DNA from: Agrobacterium tumefaciens
GTDB taxonomy: Bacteria > Pseudomonadota > Alphaproteobacteria > Rhizobiales > Rhizobiaceae
Assembly: GCF_000834635.1 (NCBI RefSeq)
Contig: NZ_JXQV01000030.1
Coordinates: 496,001 to 560,000 of the forward strand
Direction of reading: 5' to 3'
DNA: 64,000 bases
Shown here in pieces: positions 9,836 to 19,784 of this stretch (its first letter is position 1; each line of letters opens with the position of its first letter). The translations under genes and the position numbers were made by a program. The notes below the pieces were generated by a model. The model ran no database searches. It was not told the DNA's origin and saw nothing but the letters and a program-made list of their open reading frames with translations.

Positions 9836-10453
9836 ATGACCGCATTGACTGTTTGGGAAACCGCGCCAGCATTGCTGGCGCTCGCCGCTTTGGTGGGGTA
9901 CCTGCTGGGTTCGATCCCATTCGGGCTCATCCTGACCCGCGCAGCCGGTCTGGGTGACGTTCGCAAGATCGGCTCCGGCAATATTGGTGCGACAAATGTG
10001 CTGCGCACCGGCAACAAGAAGCTGGCAGCAGCCACGTTGCTGCTGGATGCCCTGAAGGGTACGGCAGCCGTGCTGATCGCGGGTGCCCTTTGGGGTTACG
10101 AGGCCTCACTGGTTGCGGGCTTCTTCGCCTTTCTCGGGCACCTGTTTCCGGTGTGGTTGGGGTTCAAGGGTGGCAAGGGTGTTGCCGTCTATATCGGCGT
10201 TCTTCTGGGGGCTGCACCGTTGATGATGCTGGCCTTTGCGGCGATCTGGATCGCCACCGCCTATATCACAAAATACTCATCTCTTTCCGCACTGGTTGCA
10301 ATGCTTGTCATTCCGGTTGCATTGTGGATATTAGGGCCTGAGAAGACGGCTCTGCTGGTGACGCTGCTCAGCGTGATCTCCTGGTACATGCACCGGGAAA
10401 ACATCAAGCGGCTGCTGGCGGGGACGGAAAGTAAAATCGGGAAGAAGGGCTGA
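9836..10453 (+). CDS. plsY: glycerol-3-phosphate acyltransferase PlsY
   Basis: A polytopic inner-membrane enzyme that transfers an acyl group from acyl-phosphate to glycerol-3-phosphate to give lysophosphatidic acid. The 205-residue protein has the three PlsY cytoplasmic motifs: [11 protein letters not shown] with [16 protein letters not shown], then [14 protein letters not shown], and a C-terminal RHRENIKRL-type segment seen here as [14 protein letters not shown] 9836 has a GAGGGGA ribosome-binding site just upstream; an in-frame extension to 9674 would run inside pyrC and is rejected. It lies 28 bp after pyrC', so it is probably transcribed with pyrB-pyrC'. Confidence 0.94.
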   Translation: MTALTVWETAPALLALAALVGYLLGSIPFGLILTRAAGLGDVRKIGSGNIGATNVLRTGNKKLAAATLLLDALKGTAAVLIAGALWGYEASLVAGFFAFLGHLFPVWLGFKGGKGVAVYIGVLLGAAPLMMLAFAAIWIATAYITKYSSLSALVAMLVIPVALWILGPEKTALLVTLLSVISWYMHRENIKRLLAGTESKIGKKG

Positions 10454-10486
10454 GGCGCAAGCGTCTTGCCCTGATGGGGGCAAGAC

Positions 10487-11629
10487 ATGCCGCATGACGG
10501 CGAAACGAAGCGCGGCATCGCGCTTAACAACCGGCAACGCATTGCCTGGCTTCGGCTCATTCGCAGCGACAATATCGGTCCGGTGACGTTCCGGGAACTG
10601 ATTAACCACTTCGGCAGTGCCGAAAAGGCACTGGACGCCCTGCCCGATCTTTCCCGCCGGGGCGGATCGGCGCGTAGCCCGCGCATTGCTTCCGTTTCAG
10701 AAGTTGAACGGGAGATCGAAGCCGCCGCACAATTTGGCGCTCGATTCGTGGGCATTGGCGAGCCGGATTATCCACCGGCACTGCGCGAAATCGATGGCGC
10801 GCCGCCGATCATTTCCATGAAAGGATCGGGCCGCACGGCGGTTCGCCCATCCATCGGCATCGTCGGATCACGCAATTCTTCCATCAATGGTTCGAAATTT
10901 GCGGCCATGCTGGCGCGCCAATGCGGCCAGGCAGGCTATACGATTGCCTCGGGCCTTGCTCGCGGCATCGATGCGGCGGCCCACGCTGCCAGCCTTTCCA
11001 CCGGCACAGTCGCCATGCTGGCAGGTGGGCTGAACAGGCCCTACCCGCCTGAAAACCTGCGGCTTCTAGATGAAATCTATGACAATGGCGGGGCCAGCAT
11101 CAGTGAAATGCCGTTTGGCTGGGAGCCGCGCGCCAGAGATTTTCCGCGCCGAAATCGGCTGATCGCAGGCGTTTCCATGGGCGTTCTGATTGTGGAAGCG
11201 GCGGACCGCTCGGGTTCGCTGATTACCGCGAGACTGGCGGGCGAATTCGGGCGGCTGGTTTTTGCGGTTCCGGGCTCACCACTGGATGCGCGATGCCACG
11301 GCACCAACCGGCTGATCAAGGATGGGGCAATGCTGGTGACGGAGGCGGCGGACATTCTGAACGCGCTGCGACCACTCATGGAGCCATCCCTGCCATTCCA
11401 GCACATTGCCAAGGAAAGCGCCGAAGATATGGAGATTTCACCGCCCCGTGACGATGACCGCAGCATCATCGCATCTGCACTCGGACCCTCGCCGGTTGAG
11501 ACGGATGACATTATTCGCCACACCGGCCTGCCCGCCTCGACTGTTTATCTCGTGCTTCTGGAGCTGGATATAGCGGGGAGGTTAAATCGGCATTCCCAGG
11601 GGCGGGTTTCGATCAATATGGCTGACTGA
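10487..11629 (+). CDS. dprA: DNA-processing protein DprA
   Basis: DprA binds single-stranded DNA entering by transformation and loads RecA. The 380-residue protein has an N-terminal SAM-like region (~15-75), the Rossmann-like core with GIVGSRNSSINGSKFA, TIASGLARGIDAAAH, GGLNRPYPPEN and FPRRNRLIAGVS, and a C-terminal winged helix (~315-380; DDIIRHTGLPASTVYLVLLEL). It follows plsY closely, an arrangement I recognise from rhizobia. Natural transformation is not shown by this window; DprA is retained in many bacteria without known competence. Confidence 0.94.
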   Translation: MPHDGETKRGIALNNRQRIAWLRLIRSDNIGPVTFRELINHFGSAEKALDALPDLSRRGGSARSPRIASVSEVEREIEAAAQFGARFVGIGEPDYPPALREIDGAPPIISMKGSGRTAVRPSIGIVGSRNSSINGSKFAAMLARQCGQAGYTIASGLARGIDAAAHAASLSTGTVAMLAGGLNRPYPPENLRLLDEIYDNGGASISEMPFGWEPRARDFPRRNRLIAGVSMGVLIVEAADRSGSLITARLAGEFGRLVFAVPGSPLDARCHGTNRLIKDGAMLVTEAADILNALRPLMEPSLPFQHIAKESAEDMEISPPRDDDRSIIASALGPSPVETDDIIRHTGLPASTVYLVLLELDIAGRLNRHSQGRVSINMAD

Positions 11630-11818
11630 GAGCTTGCGACGACCAGTTTTAATGTCTTCTGCCTCAATGTAAGCCATTTCAATCAGGTAAAGCAGCATGT
11701 CGGCACCCTCTACCTTTGCGACATACCGCAACTCTGAAAGCATCTGACTGATATAAGCAATGTTTGGCGGTATCTGCGCGTCTTTGCCCTTGTTGTTATT
11801 GTCTGCATTCACACCCAT
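11582..11818 (-). CDS. small conserved hypothetical protein
   Basis: A 78-residue soluble protein read from an ATG at 11818 (MGVNADNNNKG). Its central part, NIAYISQMLSELRYVAKVEG followed by ADMLLYLIEMAYIEA, is predicted helical and amphipathic, and it ends in a basic stretch with HIDRNPPLG. I recall similar short proteins in Rhizobiales next to topA but know no function. It converges on dprA and overlaps its last 48 bp. Longer upstream starts on this strand cross a region with no coding character and are rejected. Confidence 0.65.
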   Translation of the reverse strand: MGVNADNNNKGKDAQIPPNIAYISQMLSELRYVAKVEGADMLLYLIEMAYIEAEDIKTGRRKLSVSHIDRNPPLGMPI

Positions 11819-12074
11819 GTTTACCCCGATCAACCCGACAAAACGCGATGTCTTCCAAAGAGCATCACCCCATGCAGGCAACCATAACTTGTTTATCCTG
11901 AATTGCAATATGCAATCCGGTCGCCACAAGGTTGCATAACGGTGTAATGGCAGAAAAACGTTGCTTGCCTCTTGACCGAAGCGCATTACCTGTCCATGTC
12001 GAAATAAAGGTCGCGCCGCTGATGGCTGAAAAGCTGTGGCGCATGTTAACGGGCAAGTTCCGAAAGAAGAAAAT

Positions 12075-14795
12075 ATGACTATCGTCGTCGTCGTAGAATC
12101 CCCGGCAAAAGCCAAGACGATCAATAAGTATCTCGGCTCCGGCTATAAGGTGCTCGCATCGTTTGGCCACGTGCGCGATCTTCCCGCCAAAGATGGCTCC
12201 GTGCTTCCCGATCAGGATTTCGAAATGACATGGGAGGTCGATCCGGCCTCGCAAAAGCGCATGAAGGAAATCTCAGATGCCGTGAAGGCATCGGACGGAT
12301 TGTTTCTCGCAACCGACCCTGACCGCGAAGGTGAAGCCATTTCCTGGCACGTCCTCGACCTCTTGAGAAAGAAGAAGGTCATCGGCGACAAGCCCGTGAA
12401 GCGCGTCGTGTTCAACGCCATCACCAAGAAGGCCGTTCTGGACGCGATTGCCGATCCGCGTGACATCGATATTCCGCTGGTGGATGCTTATCTCGCCCGC
12501 CGTGCGCTGGATTATCTCGTTGGCTTCAACCTGTCCCCGGTTCTGTGGCGCAAGCTGCCTGGTGCGCGCTCGGCTGGCCGCGTACAGTCGGTATCGCTGC
12601 GCCTCGTCTGCGACCGCGAATCGGAAATCGAACGCTTCGTTTCAGAAGAATACTGGAACATTTCCGCTCTGCTGAAGACGCCGCGTGGCGATGATTTCGA
12701 GGCAAAGCTGGTGTCTGCCGATGGCAAGCGCCTGCAAAGCCGAGGTATCAAGACCGGCGATGATGCGAACCGCCTGAAGACGCTGCTGGACGGCGCGACC
12801 TACACCGTGGATACGGTTGAGGCCAAGCCCGTCAAGCGCAACCCCGGCCCTCCCTTCACCACATCGACGCTGCAACAGGCGGCCTCTTCCCGCATGGGCT
12901 TTTCCGCCTCGCGCACCATGCAGGTTGCCCAGCGTCTGTATGAAGGTATCGACATTGGCGGCGAAACCGTCGGTTTGATTACCTATATGCGTACCGACGG
13001 CGTGCAGATGGCACCTGAAGCGATCGAAGCTGCCCGCGGCGCGATTGGCGAGCAGTTCGGCTCGCGTTATGTGCCGGAAAAGGCGCGCATCTATTCCACC
13101 AAAGCCAAGAACGCCCAGGAAGCGCACGAAGCAATCCGCCCAACAGATTTCAGCCGCACGCCCGATCAGGTCAAGAAGTACCTCGATGCCGACCAGTTGC
13201 GCCTTTACGAACTGGTGTGGAAGCGCGGCATTGCCAGCCAGATGGCGTCTGCTGAAATCGAGCGCACGACGGTTGAAATTCTGGCCGAAAACAAAGGCGA
13301 GACCGCAGGCCTTCGCGCTGTAGGTTCGGTCATCCGTTTCGATGGCTTTATCGCTGCCTATACCGACCAGAAGGAAGATGGCGAACAGAGCGACGACGGT
13401 GATGAAGATGGCCGTCTGCCGCAGATCAATGCGCGGGAAGACCTTGCCAAGCAGAAGATCAACGCCAGCCAACACTTTACCGAGCCGCCACCGCGTTATT
13501 CGGAAGCATCACTGATCAAGAAGATGGAAGAGCTCGGAATTGGCCGCCCTTCCACCTATGCGGCGACACTGAAAACGCTGAGTGACCGTGAATATATCAT
13601 TGTCGACAAGCGCAAGTTGGTTCCCCACTCCCGCGGGCGGCTGGTTACGGCGTTTCTAGAAAGCTTCTTCACCAAATATGTCGAATACGATTTCACGGCG
13701 GATCTGGAAGAAAAGCTCGACCGGATTTCTGCGGGTGAACTGGACTGGAAGCAGGTTCTTCGCGATTTCTGGAAGGATTTCTACGCCCAGATCGAAGACA
13801 CCAAGGAATTGCGCGTTACCAACGTGCTGGACGCGTTGAACGAGGTTCTGGCACCACTGGTGTTCCCGACCCGCGAAGACGGTTCCGATCCGCGCATCTG
13901 CCAGGTTTGCGGAACGGGTAACCTTTCGCTGAAGCTCGGCAAGTATGGCGCCTTCGTTGGCTGTTCCAATTATCCGGAATGCAACTTTACGCGCCAGCTG
14001 AACTCAGATGGTGCGGAAGCCGATGCTGCCGCGCTCAATGAGCCGAAGGCGCTGGGTGCAGACCCGCACACCGGCGAAGAACTGACATTGCGCTCTGGCC
14101 GTTTCGGACCTTACATTCAGCGTGGCGATGGCAAGGAAGCCAAGCGTTCGTCGCTGCCCAAGGGCTGGAAGCCAGAAGATATCGACCATGAGAAGGCGCT
14201 GGCGCTGATCAACCTGCCGCGTGACATTGGTCAGCACCCGGAATCGGGCAAGATGATTTCGGCGGGCTTGGGTCGTTACGGACCCTTCCTACTGCATGAT
14301 GGTGGTTACGCCAATCTGGAAAGCATCGAAGATGTGTTCTCCATTGGGCTGAACCGCGCCGTGACCGTGATTGCCGAAAAGAAGGCATCGCCGGGCCGTG
14401 GCCGTTCGTCGACACCGGCTGCACTGAAGGAACTCGGCGACCACCCAGATGGCGGCGCGATTACCGTTCGGGACGGCAAATACGGGCCTTATGTGAACTG
14501 GGGCAAGGTCAATGCGACTATTCCCAAGGCGCAGGCTCCTGACACTGTGACGCTCGACGAGGCGCTGGTGCTGATTGCCGAGCGCATCGCCAAGACCGGC
14601 ACCGGCAGCACAGGCAAGCCTGTGAAAGCCAAGAAAGCAGCTGCGCCTAAAAAGGCAGCCAAGGCCGAGAGCGCCGATGGCGAGACGAAGGCCAAGGCCA
14701 AGCCTAAGGCGGCAGCGAAACCAAAAGCGGCTGCAAAGCCGAAAACAGCAGCCAAACCAAAGGCTGCTCCAAAAGCGAAGAAGGCAGAATCTTGA
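12075..14795 (+). CDS. topA: DNA topoisomerase I
   Basis: A type IA topoisomerase that relaxes negative supercoils. The 906-residue protein begins with a TOPRIM domain (VVVESPAKAKTINKYLG; acidic DPDREGEAISWH), carries the active-site tyrosine Y304 in GLITYMRTDGV, a four-cysteine zinc finger (CQVCGTGN...GCSNYPEC, ~615-645), further C-terminal Topo_C repeats with GRYGPF/GKYGPYV, and a very basic Lys/Ala/Pro-rich tail (~850-906), which probably binds DNA or RNA polymerase. ATG 12075 starts the protein at the TOPRIM domain; the longer 12036 start adds unrelated residues. The 3' end overlaps rnr by 4 bp. Confidence 0.97.
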   Translation: MTIVVVVESPAKAKTINKYLGSGYKVLASFGHVRDLPAKDGSVLPDQDFEMTWEVDPASQKRMKEISDAVKASDGLFLATDPDREGEAISWHVLDLLRKKKVIGDKPVKRVVFNAITKKAVLDAIADPRDIDIPLVDAYLARRALDYLVGFNLSPVLWRKLPGARSAGRVQSVSLRLVCDRESEIERFVSEEYWNISALLKTPRGDDFEAKLVSADGKRLQSRGIKTGDDANRLKTLLDGATYTVDTVEAKPVKRNPGPPFTTSTLQQAASSRMGFSASRTMQVAQRLYEGIDIGGETVGLITYMRTDGVQMAPEAIEAARGAIGEQFGSRYVPEKARIYSTKAKNAQEAHEAIRPTDFSRTPDQVKKYLDADQLRLYELVWKRGIASQMASAEIERTTVEILAENKGETAGLRAVGSVIRFDGFIAAYTDQKEDGEQSDDGDEDGRLPQINAREDLAKQKINASQHFTEPPPRYSEASLIKKMEELGIGRPSTYAATLKTLSDREYIIVDKRKLVPHSRGRLVTAFLESFFTKYVEYDFTADLEEKLDRISAGELDWKQVLRDFWKDFYAQIEDTKELRVTNVLDALNEVLAPLVFPTREDGSDPRICQVCGTGNLSLKLGKYGAFVGCSNYPECNFTRQLNSDGAEADAAALNEPKALGADPHTGEELTLRSGRFGPYIQRGDGKEAKRSSLPKGWKPEDIDHEKALALINLPRDIGQHPESGKMISAGLGRYGPFLLHDGGYANLESIEDVFSIGLNRAVTVIAEKKASPGRGRSSTPAALKELGDHPDGGAITVRDGKYGPYVNWGKVNATIPKAQAPDTVTLDEALVLIAERIAKTGTGSTGKPVKAKKAAAPKKAAKAESADGETKAKAKPKAAAKPKAAAKPKTAAKPKAAPKAKKAES

Positions 14796-17143
14796 GCAAA
14801 GCACCGCGTAAGACATCCGGCTCGGCGGGCGATGGCTTCGGCCGTACCGGTCGCGGAAAAAAAGTCCTCGAGTCTGCGGGCATCATCCATGGTGAGGTTC
14901 CGCCGCGCGACGTGCTGCTGAAATTCATCGCCGAGCATCCCGATCAGGCCTCCAAGCGCGAAATCGCCAAGGCTTTCGGGCTGAAGGGTGAAACGCGCAT
15001 CATTCTCAAGGCTCTGCTCAAGGAGCTTGAGACCGATGGCATGGTGCACAAGAGCCGCAAATCCCTGATGAAGCCGGGCGGTCTGCCGCCGGTGACGGTT
15101 CTTGATATCACCACACGCGACAAGGATGGCGGACTGATTGGCCGTCCTGCCGAATGGCCTGACGATCAGGGTGCAGCCCCTGCCGTTACCATCCGGCAAT
15201 CCTCTGCCGACCGCAACAAGGGCAAGGTTCCCGTTGGCGGTCTTGGTGACCGCGTACTGGCGAAGATTTTCCCTTCGAAAGAGCCGGGTGGCCCTGCCTA
15301 TACGGCGCGCATCATCAAGCTGATCGACAGACGTCAGGGCGCATCACTCGGCGTGTTCAAGGAAACACCGGGTGGCGGTGGCCGTTTGATGCCGGTCGAG
15401 CGACGTGGCGAAGAAATGGTCATCGATCCAGATGGCGTCGGTGGTGCCAAGGACGGCGATCTGGTGGAGGTGGAAACCTCACGCAACAGCGGGCGCTATG
15501 GCCTGCCACGCGCCAAGGTTCTGTCGGTGGTCGGCTCTGTCGCATCGGAGAAGGCGATCTCGATGATCGCCATCCATGCCCATGGCATTCCGCATATTTT
15601 CCCATCCGACGCATTGGCGGCAGCGGATGCTGCAAAGCCCGCGACGATGGCGCACCGCGAAGACTGGCGCAAGCTGCCGCTCATCACCATCGACCCGGCT
15701 GACGCAAAAGACCACGATGACGCGGTTTATGCCGAGCTTGATCCATCTCCCGACAATCCTGACGGCGTGATCGTGACCGTTGCGATTGCCGACGTATCCT
15801 ATTACGTCCGCACTGGTTCAGCACTGGACCGCGAAGCCTTGAAGCGCGGCAATTCTGTCTACTTCCCCGACCGCGTCGTGCCGATGCTGCCGGAGCGGAT
15901 TTCTAACGACCTCTGCTCGCTGAAAGAAGGGCTGGATCGCCCGGCCATCGCGGTTCGCATGGTGTTTTCGAAGGAAGGCCGCAAGGCCAGCCATACGTTC
16001 CATCGCATCATGATGAAGAGTGCGGCCAAGCTTTCCTACCAGCAGGCGCAGGCGGCAATCGACGGCAACCCCGACGACAAGACCGGCCCGATGCTGGAGC
16101 CGATCCTGCGGCCCCTGTGGCATGCCTACGAGATCATGACGATTGGCCGTGACCGCCGCCAGCCGCTTGAGCTGGATATGCCGGAACGCAAGATCATTCT
16201 GAAAGCGGACGGCACGGTTGACCGTGTGCATGTTCCTGAACGTCTCGACGCGCATAAGCTGATCGAAGAGATGATGATCCAGGCCAATGTGTGCGCTGCC
16301 GAAACGCTTGAGCTGAAAAAGCAGCCACTGGTCTACCGCGTGCACGACGCGCCGACCATTGCCAAGCAGGAAGTGCTGCGCGAGTTTCTGACCACCATCG
16401 GCTTTTCGCTGGTCAAGGGTGGGCAGGTTCGCGCCAATTCCTTCAACGGCATTCTGGCCCGCGCGCTGGATACGCCGCACCAGATCATTGTCAACGAGAT
16501 GGTGCTGCGCTCTCAGAGCCAGGCGATCTACAGCCCTGACAATATCGGCCATTTCGGCCTCAACCTGATGAAGTATGCGCACTTTACCTCGCCAATTCGC
16601 CGGTATGCCGACCTGATCGTGCACCGTGCGCTGGTGGGCTCTATCGGTCTAGGTGAAGGTGGAATCACCCCGCAGGAAGAAGCGACGCTTGCCGATATCG
16701 CTGCGGAAATCTCGACCTTCGAGCGCCGTGCGATGGCAGCCGAGCGTGACACGGTAAACCGGTTGATCGCGCACCACCTTTCGGAGCGCGTGGGCGAGGA
16801 ATTCGAGGGACGAGTCGGCGGCGTGACCAAGGCAGGACTATTTGTCGCGCTTCCACAGTTTGGCGCTGACGGATTTATTCCTATATCTACGCTGGGTCGG
16901 GACTATTACATCTATGATGAGGCGCATCAGGCGCTGACGGGTGAAAAGTCGGGACTTGGATACCAGTTGGGCGATACCATTCAGGTGCGTCTGGCAGAAG
17001 CGGTGCCCCTGGCCGGTGCCTTGCGGTTCGAAGCGTTGAGCGAAGGCAAGAAATTGCCGGCAGCGACACGCTCGTTCCACAAGACGACACGGCGCAGCGG
17101 CGGACCGACACCGGGCACGAGACCACCACGCAGACGTAGATAG
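14792..17143 (+). CDS. rnr: ribonuclease R
   Basis: A processive 3'-5' exoribonuclease able to degrade structured RNA. The 783-residue protein has an N-terminal winged-helix/cold-shock region (~15-260), the RNB catalytic domain with DPADAKDHDDAVYAE (metal-binding aspartates) and SPIRRYADLIVHRAL, a C-terminal S1 domain (~665-760; EFEGRVGGVTKAGLFVALP) and a basic tail ending in Arg/Pro. The start is a TTG inside the topA stop (TTGA overlap), so translation is probably coupled to topA. The topA-rnr pairing is typical of rhizobia. Confidence 0.96.
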   Translation: MSKAPRKTSGSAGDGFGRTGRGKKVLESAGIIHGEVPPRDVLLKFIAEHPDQASKREIAKAFGLKGETRIILKALLKELETDGMVHKSRKSLMKPGGLPPVTVLDITTRDKDGGLIGRPAEWPDDQGAAPAVTIRQSSADRNKGKVPVGGLGDRVLAKIFPSKEPGGPAYTARIIKLIDRRQGASLGVFKETPGGGGRLMPVERRGEEMVIDPDGVGGAKDGDLVEVETSRNSGRYGLPRAKVLSVVGSVASEKAISMIAIHAHGIPHIFPSDALAAADAAKPATMAHREDWRKLPLITIDPADAKDHDDAVYAELDPSPDNPDGVIVTVAIADVSYYVRTGSALDREALKRGNSVYFPDRVVPMLPERISNDLCSLKEGLDRPAIAVRMVFSKEGRKASHTFHRIMMKSAAKLSYQQAQAAIDGNPDDKTGPMLEPILRPLWHAYEIMTIGRDRRQPLELDMPERKIILKADGTVDRVHVPERLDAHKLIEEMMIQANVCAAETLELKKQPLVYRVHDAPTIAKQEVLREFLTTIGFSLVKGGQVRANSFNGILARALDTPHQIIVNEMVLRSQSQAIYSPDNIGHFGLNLMKYAHFTSPIRRYADLIVHRALVGSIGLGEGGITPQEEATLADIAAEISTFERRAMAAERDTVNRLIAHHLSERVGEEFEGRVGGVTKAGLFVALPQFGADGFIPISTLGRDYYIYDEAHQALTGEKSGLGYQLGDTIQVRLAEAVPLAGALRFEALSEGKKLPAATRSFHKTTRRSGGPTPGTRPPRRRR

Positions 17144-17168
17144 GCCTGCAAAAGCAAGGATGAGGCGC

Positions 17169-17609
17169 ATGACGACGATCGAGACGCAGACAGTGCAGTA
17201 TGGCGGCACGCCGGAAGTTCGTCCTCTCGGGCGCTCCATCAAACGCGGCATGCTGAGCCGTTGCCCGGCCTGTGGCAACGGCCATTTGTTTCGTGCATGG
17301 CTAAAGCCGGTAGACGAGTGCGCGTCTTGCGGTGCTGATATGCACCACCAGCGCTCGGACGATCTTCCGCCCTATATTTCCATCACCATCCTCGGCCACA
17401 TTGCTGTTGGTGGCTTCATGATGACCGATACGGTATTTCTGGTGCCTATGTGGGTTCACTTCGCGATCTGGGTGCCTATCACGGTTCTCGTCGCGCTGCT
17501 GACGATCCAGCCGATCAAAGGCGCGGTCATCGGCTGGCAGTGGGCCTTGCGTATGCATGGATTTGATAATGAGCCCCAAAAAGAACAGATCGATGGTTCA
17601 TCTCACTGA
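17169..17609 (+). CDS. DUF983 family membrane protein
   Basis: A 146-residue protein with an N-terminal CPACGNGHLF and a second cysteine pair CASCGADMHH, which together look like a zinc ribbon (~35-70), followed by two hydrophobic helices (~80-100 and ~105-125). This is the DUF983 layout; function unknown. ATG 17169 is preferred because AAGGA sits 8 nt upstream; ATG 17160 has no such site. It lies in the topA-rnr operon, 25 bp after rnr. Confidence 0.8.
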   Translation: MTTIETQTVQYGGTPEVRPLGRSIKRGMLSRCPACGNGHLFRAWLKPVDECASCGADMHHQRSDDLPPYISITILGHIAVGGFMMTDTVFLVPMWVHFAIWVPITVLVALLTIQPIKGAVIGWQWALRMHGFDNEPQKEQIDGSSH

Positions 17610-17624
17610 TCGGACCCGGCCATT

Positions 17625-18296
17625 GTGACGCTCGACCAGCCCGCTGAAAAAGCGCCATATCTGCGCCCAAAAGATGCAGCGTCGATCCTGCTCATGGATA
17701 GGTCTACGCAGATCATACGTGTGCTGATGGGAAAGCGTTCCAGTGCGCATGTGTTCATGCCAGACGTTTACGTCTTTCCCGGCGGTAAGCGCGACCGTGA
17801 AGACAGCACCCTGCCCTTTGCCAGCGATCTGCACCCTATCGTTCTCGACAACCTCATGCGCGCATCGTCAAAAACGGTGTCGCAGAGGCGTGCACGCGCG
17901 CTTGCGCTTGCGGCCCTGCGCGAATTGCACGAGGAGACGGGCTTACGTTTTCAAAGCGATGAGCAAGGAAACGGCGGGCCTGATTTGTCTTGCCTCCGCT
18001 TCGTCGCACGCGCCATCACCCCACCTGGCCGGATCAGGCGATATGACACACGCTTTTTCTGCTGTTTTACGGATGAGGTGGGCATAGACCCGGCAGCGGC
18101 CAGAGATTCAGATGAGCTGCAAAATCTCGAATGGCTTGACATCAAGGACAATTCCGGTGTGAACATGGCGCCCATTACGCGCTTGGTTCTCGAAGATGTC
18201 ACAAAGTTCGTGATAGGTGATCGTTCATTGCAATTCGAGAGCCCGGTGCGACAATATTTTGAGCGTCGCGGCACGTTTACTCGTGGCTTTCTATAA
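17625..18296 (+). CDS. NUDIX hydrolase
   Basis: A 223-residue protein with a Nudix box, ALALAALRELHEETGLRF (~87-104), the REx2EExG core that binds the catalytic metal. NUDIX enzymes cleave nucleoside diphosphates linked to another group. The N-terminal YVFPGGKRDRE segment and the C-terminal TRFFCCF segment flank the box, and the layout resembles the CoA- or ADP-sugar-hydrolysing alphaproteobacterial branch, but the substrate cannot be fixed. The start is GTG, 15 bp after the DUF983 gene. Confidence 0.85.
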   Translation: MTLDQPAEKAPYLRPKDAASILLMDRSTQIIRVLMGKRSSAHVFMPDVYVFPGGKRDREDSTLPFASDLHPIVLDNLMRASSKTVSQRRARALALAALRELHEETGLRFQSDEQGNGGPDLSCLRFVARAITPPGRIRRYDTRFFCCFTDEVGIDPAAARDSDELQNLEWLDIKDNSGVNMAPITRLVLEDVTKFVIGDRSLQFESPVRQYFERRGTFTRGFL

Positions 18297-18304
18297 AGGT
18301 CTAC

Positions 18305-19477
18305 ATGTCCCATCCGACTAGTGACGCCGATGATATTCACTGGCCCTCACTCATAGCCGCCATATCCGCCATCAGCGCCGTGGGCATCGCCATCGGCCTG
18401 GGGCTGCCGCTTTTGAGTATCATCCTCGAGAAACGCGGCATCTCTTCAACGATGATCGGCCTCAACACCGCCATGGCGGGCGTTGCAGCCATGATCGCGG
18501 CACCCATGACCAGCAGGCTGGCGCATGAATTCGGTGTTGCGCGGACCATGATGACGGCCGTCGTCGTTTCCGCCATCAGCGCGCTTGGATTTTATTTCGC
18601 AGAAGCATTCTGGATGTGGTTTCCGCTGCGAATCGTCTTCCACGGCGCAACCACCATGCTGTTTATCCTCTCTGAGTTTTGGATCAATGCCGCAGCGCCG
18701 CCCAAACGGCGCGGCTTGGTGCTGGGCATGTATGCAACCGGCATGGCCGTTGGCTTTGCGGGCGGGCCATTGCTGTTTTCAGCCATAGGCAGCGAGGGAA
18801 TCACCCCTTTCCTTCTAGGGGCGGCCATCATCCTTCTGGCGGCGATTCCAATTTATCTCGCACGCCATGAGAGCCCCAGCCTCGATGAAAAGCCCAATCA
18901 CCATTTCGTCCGCTACATCTGGCTGGTGCCGATGGCCTCTGCTGCCGCTTTTGTCTACGGCTCGGTGCAGGCGGGCGGGCTTTCGCTCTTCCCGGTCTAT
19001 GCGACTCGCGAAGGTTTCAGCGAATCACAGGCGGCCTTGCTTCTCACAGTCATGGCCATCGGCAACATGGCGTTCCAGATCCCCATTGGCATGCTCTCAG
19101 ACCGCATCAAGGACAGGCGCGTCCTGCTGGGCCTCATGGCGCTCACAGGCGTCATAGGGACGCTTGCGCTGCCTTTGCTGGTGGATAACTGGATGCTGCT
19201 CTCATCGATGCTGCTGCTATGGGGAGGCTGCGTATCGGGCATGTATACGGTGGGTCTTACTCATCTCGGCTCTCGCCTCACCGGCTCTGACCTTGTGGCC
19301 GCCAATGCTGCCTTCATCTTCTGTTACGCCATTGGTACCATTGCCGGGCCGCAGACGGTGGGTATCTCCATGGATATTGCCGGACCAGACGGTTTTGCAT
19401 GGGCTTTGGCGATGTTTTTCGGGCTATACGTGGTGCTTTCCATTGCGCGTTCGGTTTTCGGATCAAATCGGACTTGA
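18305..19477 (+). CDS. MFS family transporter
   Basis: A 390-residue polytopic membrane protein with about 12 predicted helices. The loop between helices 2 and 3 has the charged MFS-type motif region around RLAHEFGVARTMM, and the C-terminal half repeats the pattern with GMLSDRIKDRRVLLG, the duplicated motif-A signature D-x-x-x-D-R-R. It resembles the CynX/YcaD-like single-gene transporters often found beside rpmG; the substrate is unknown. It begins 8 bp after the NUDIX gene. Confidence 0.88.
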   Translation: MSHPTSDADDIHWPSLIAAISAISAVGIAIGLGLPLLSIILEKRGISSTMIGLNTAMAGVAAMIAAPMTSRLAHEFGVARTMMTAVVVSAISALGFYFAEAFWMWFPLRIVFHGATTMLFILSEFWINAAAPPKRRGLVLGMYATGMAVGFAGGPLLFSAIGSEGITPFLLGAAIILLAAIPIYLARHESPSLDEKPNHHFVRYIWLVPMASAAAFVYGSVQAGGLSLFPVYATREGFSESQAALLLTVMAIGNMAFQIPIGMLSDRIKDRRVLLGLMALTGVIGTLALPLLVDNWMLLSSMLLLWGGCVSGMYTVGLTHLGSRLTGSDLVAANAAFIFCYAIGTIAGPQTVGISMDIAGPDGFAWALAMFFGLYVVLSIARSVFGSNRT

Positions 19478-19566
19478 CTTTTCAGGCGCGATCCGTAGTT
19501 TCGCGCCAGATTTAGCCGGGGTCCAACAGGGCCGCGGACTCACTATTTGTTAAAGGCAGGACGACC

Positions 19567-19734
19567 ATGGCGAAAGCTACAACAATCAAGATCAAGCTGC
19601 TGTCGACGGCCGACACCGGTACTTTCTACGTCACCACAAAGAACAGCCGTACATTCACGGACAAGATGACGAAGACAAAGTACGATCCAGTCGTACGCAA
19701 GCACGTTGAATTCAAGGAAACGAAGATCAAGTAA
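19567..19734 (+). CDS. rpmG: 50S ribosomal protein L33
   Basis: A 55-residue protein, [18 protein letters not shown] followed by [10 protein letters not shown] and a basic [13 protein letters not shown] end. This is L33 of the type without the zinc-binding cysteine pairs. It sits 89 bp after the MFS gene, and a GC-rich hairpin with a T-run follows it. Confidence 0.95.
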   Translation: MAKATTIKIKLLSTADTGTFYVTTKNSRTFTDKMTKTKYDPVVRKHVEFKETKIK

Positions 19735-19754
19735 TCTTCTATCCATGAACTGCC

Positions 19755-19784
19755 AAAAACGCGCCCTCAGAGGCGCGTTTTTTG
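19755..19784 (+). terminator. intrinsic terminator after rpmG
   Basis: AAAAACGCGCC pairs with GGCGCGTTTTTT around a CTCAGA loop, 20 bp after the rpmG stop. It closes the topA-to-rpmG gene run. Confidence 0.88.

Noticed and set aside
12642-13475. A 277-codon minus-strand frame inside topA
   Set aside because: Shadow of topA, same reasons.
14640-14795. Repeats at the end of topA
   Set aside because: Lys/Ala/Pro low-complexity coding tail, not a separate repeat element.
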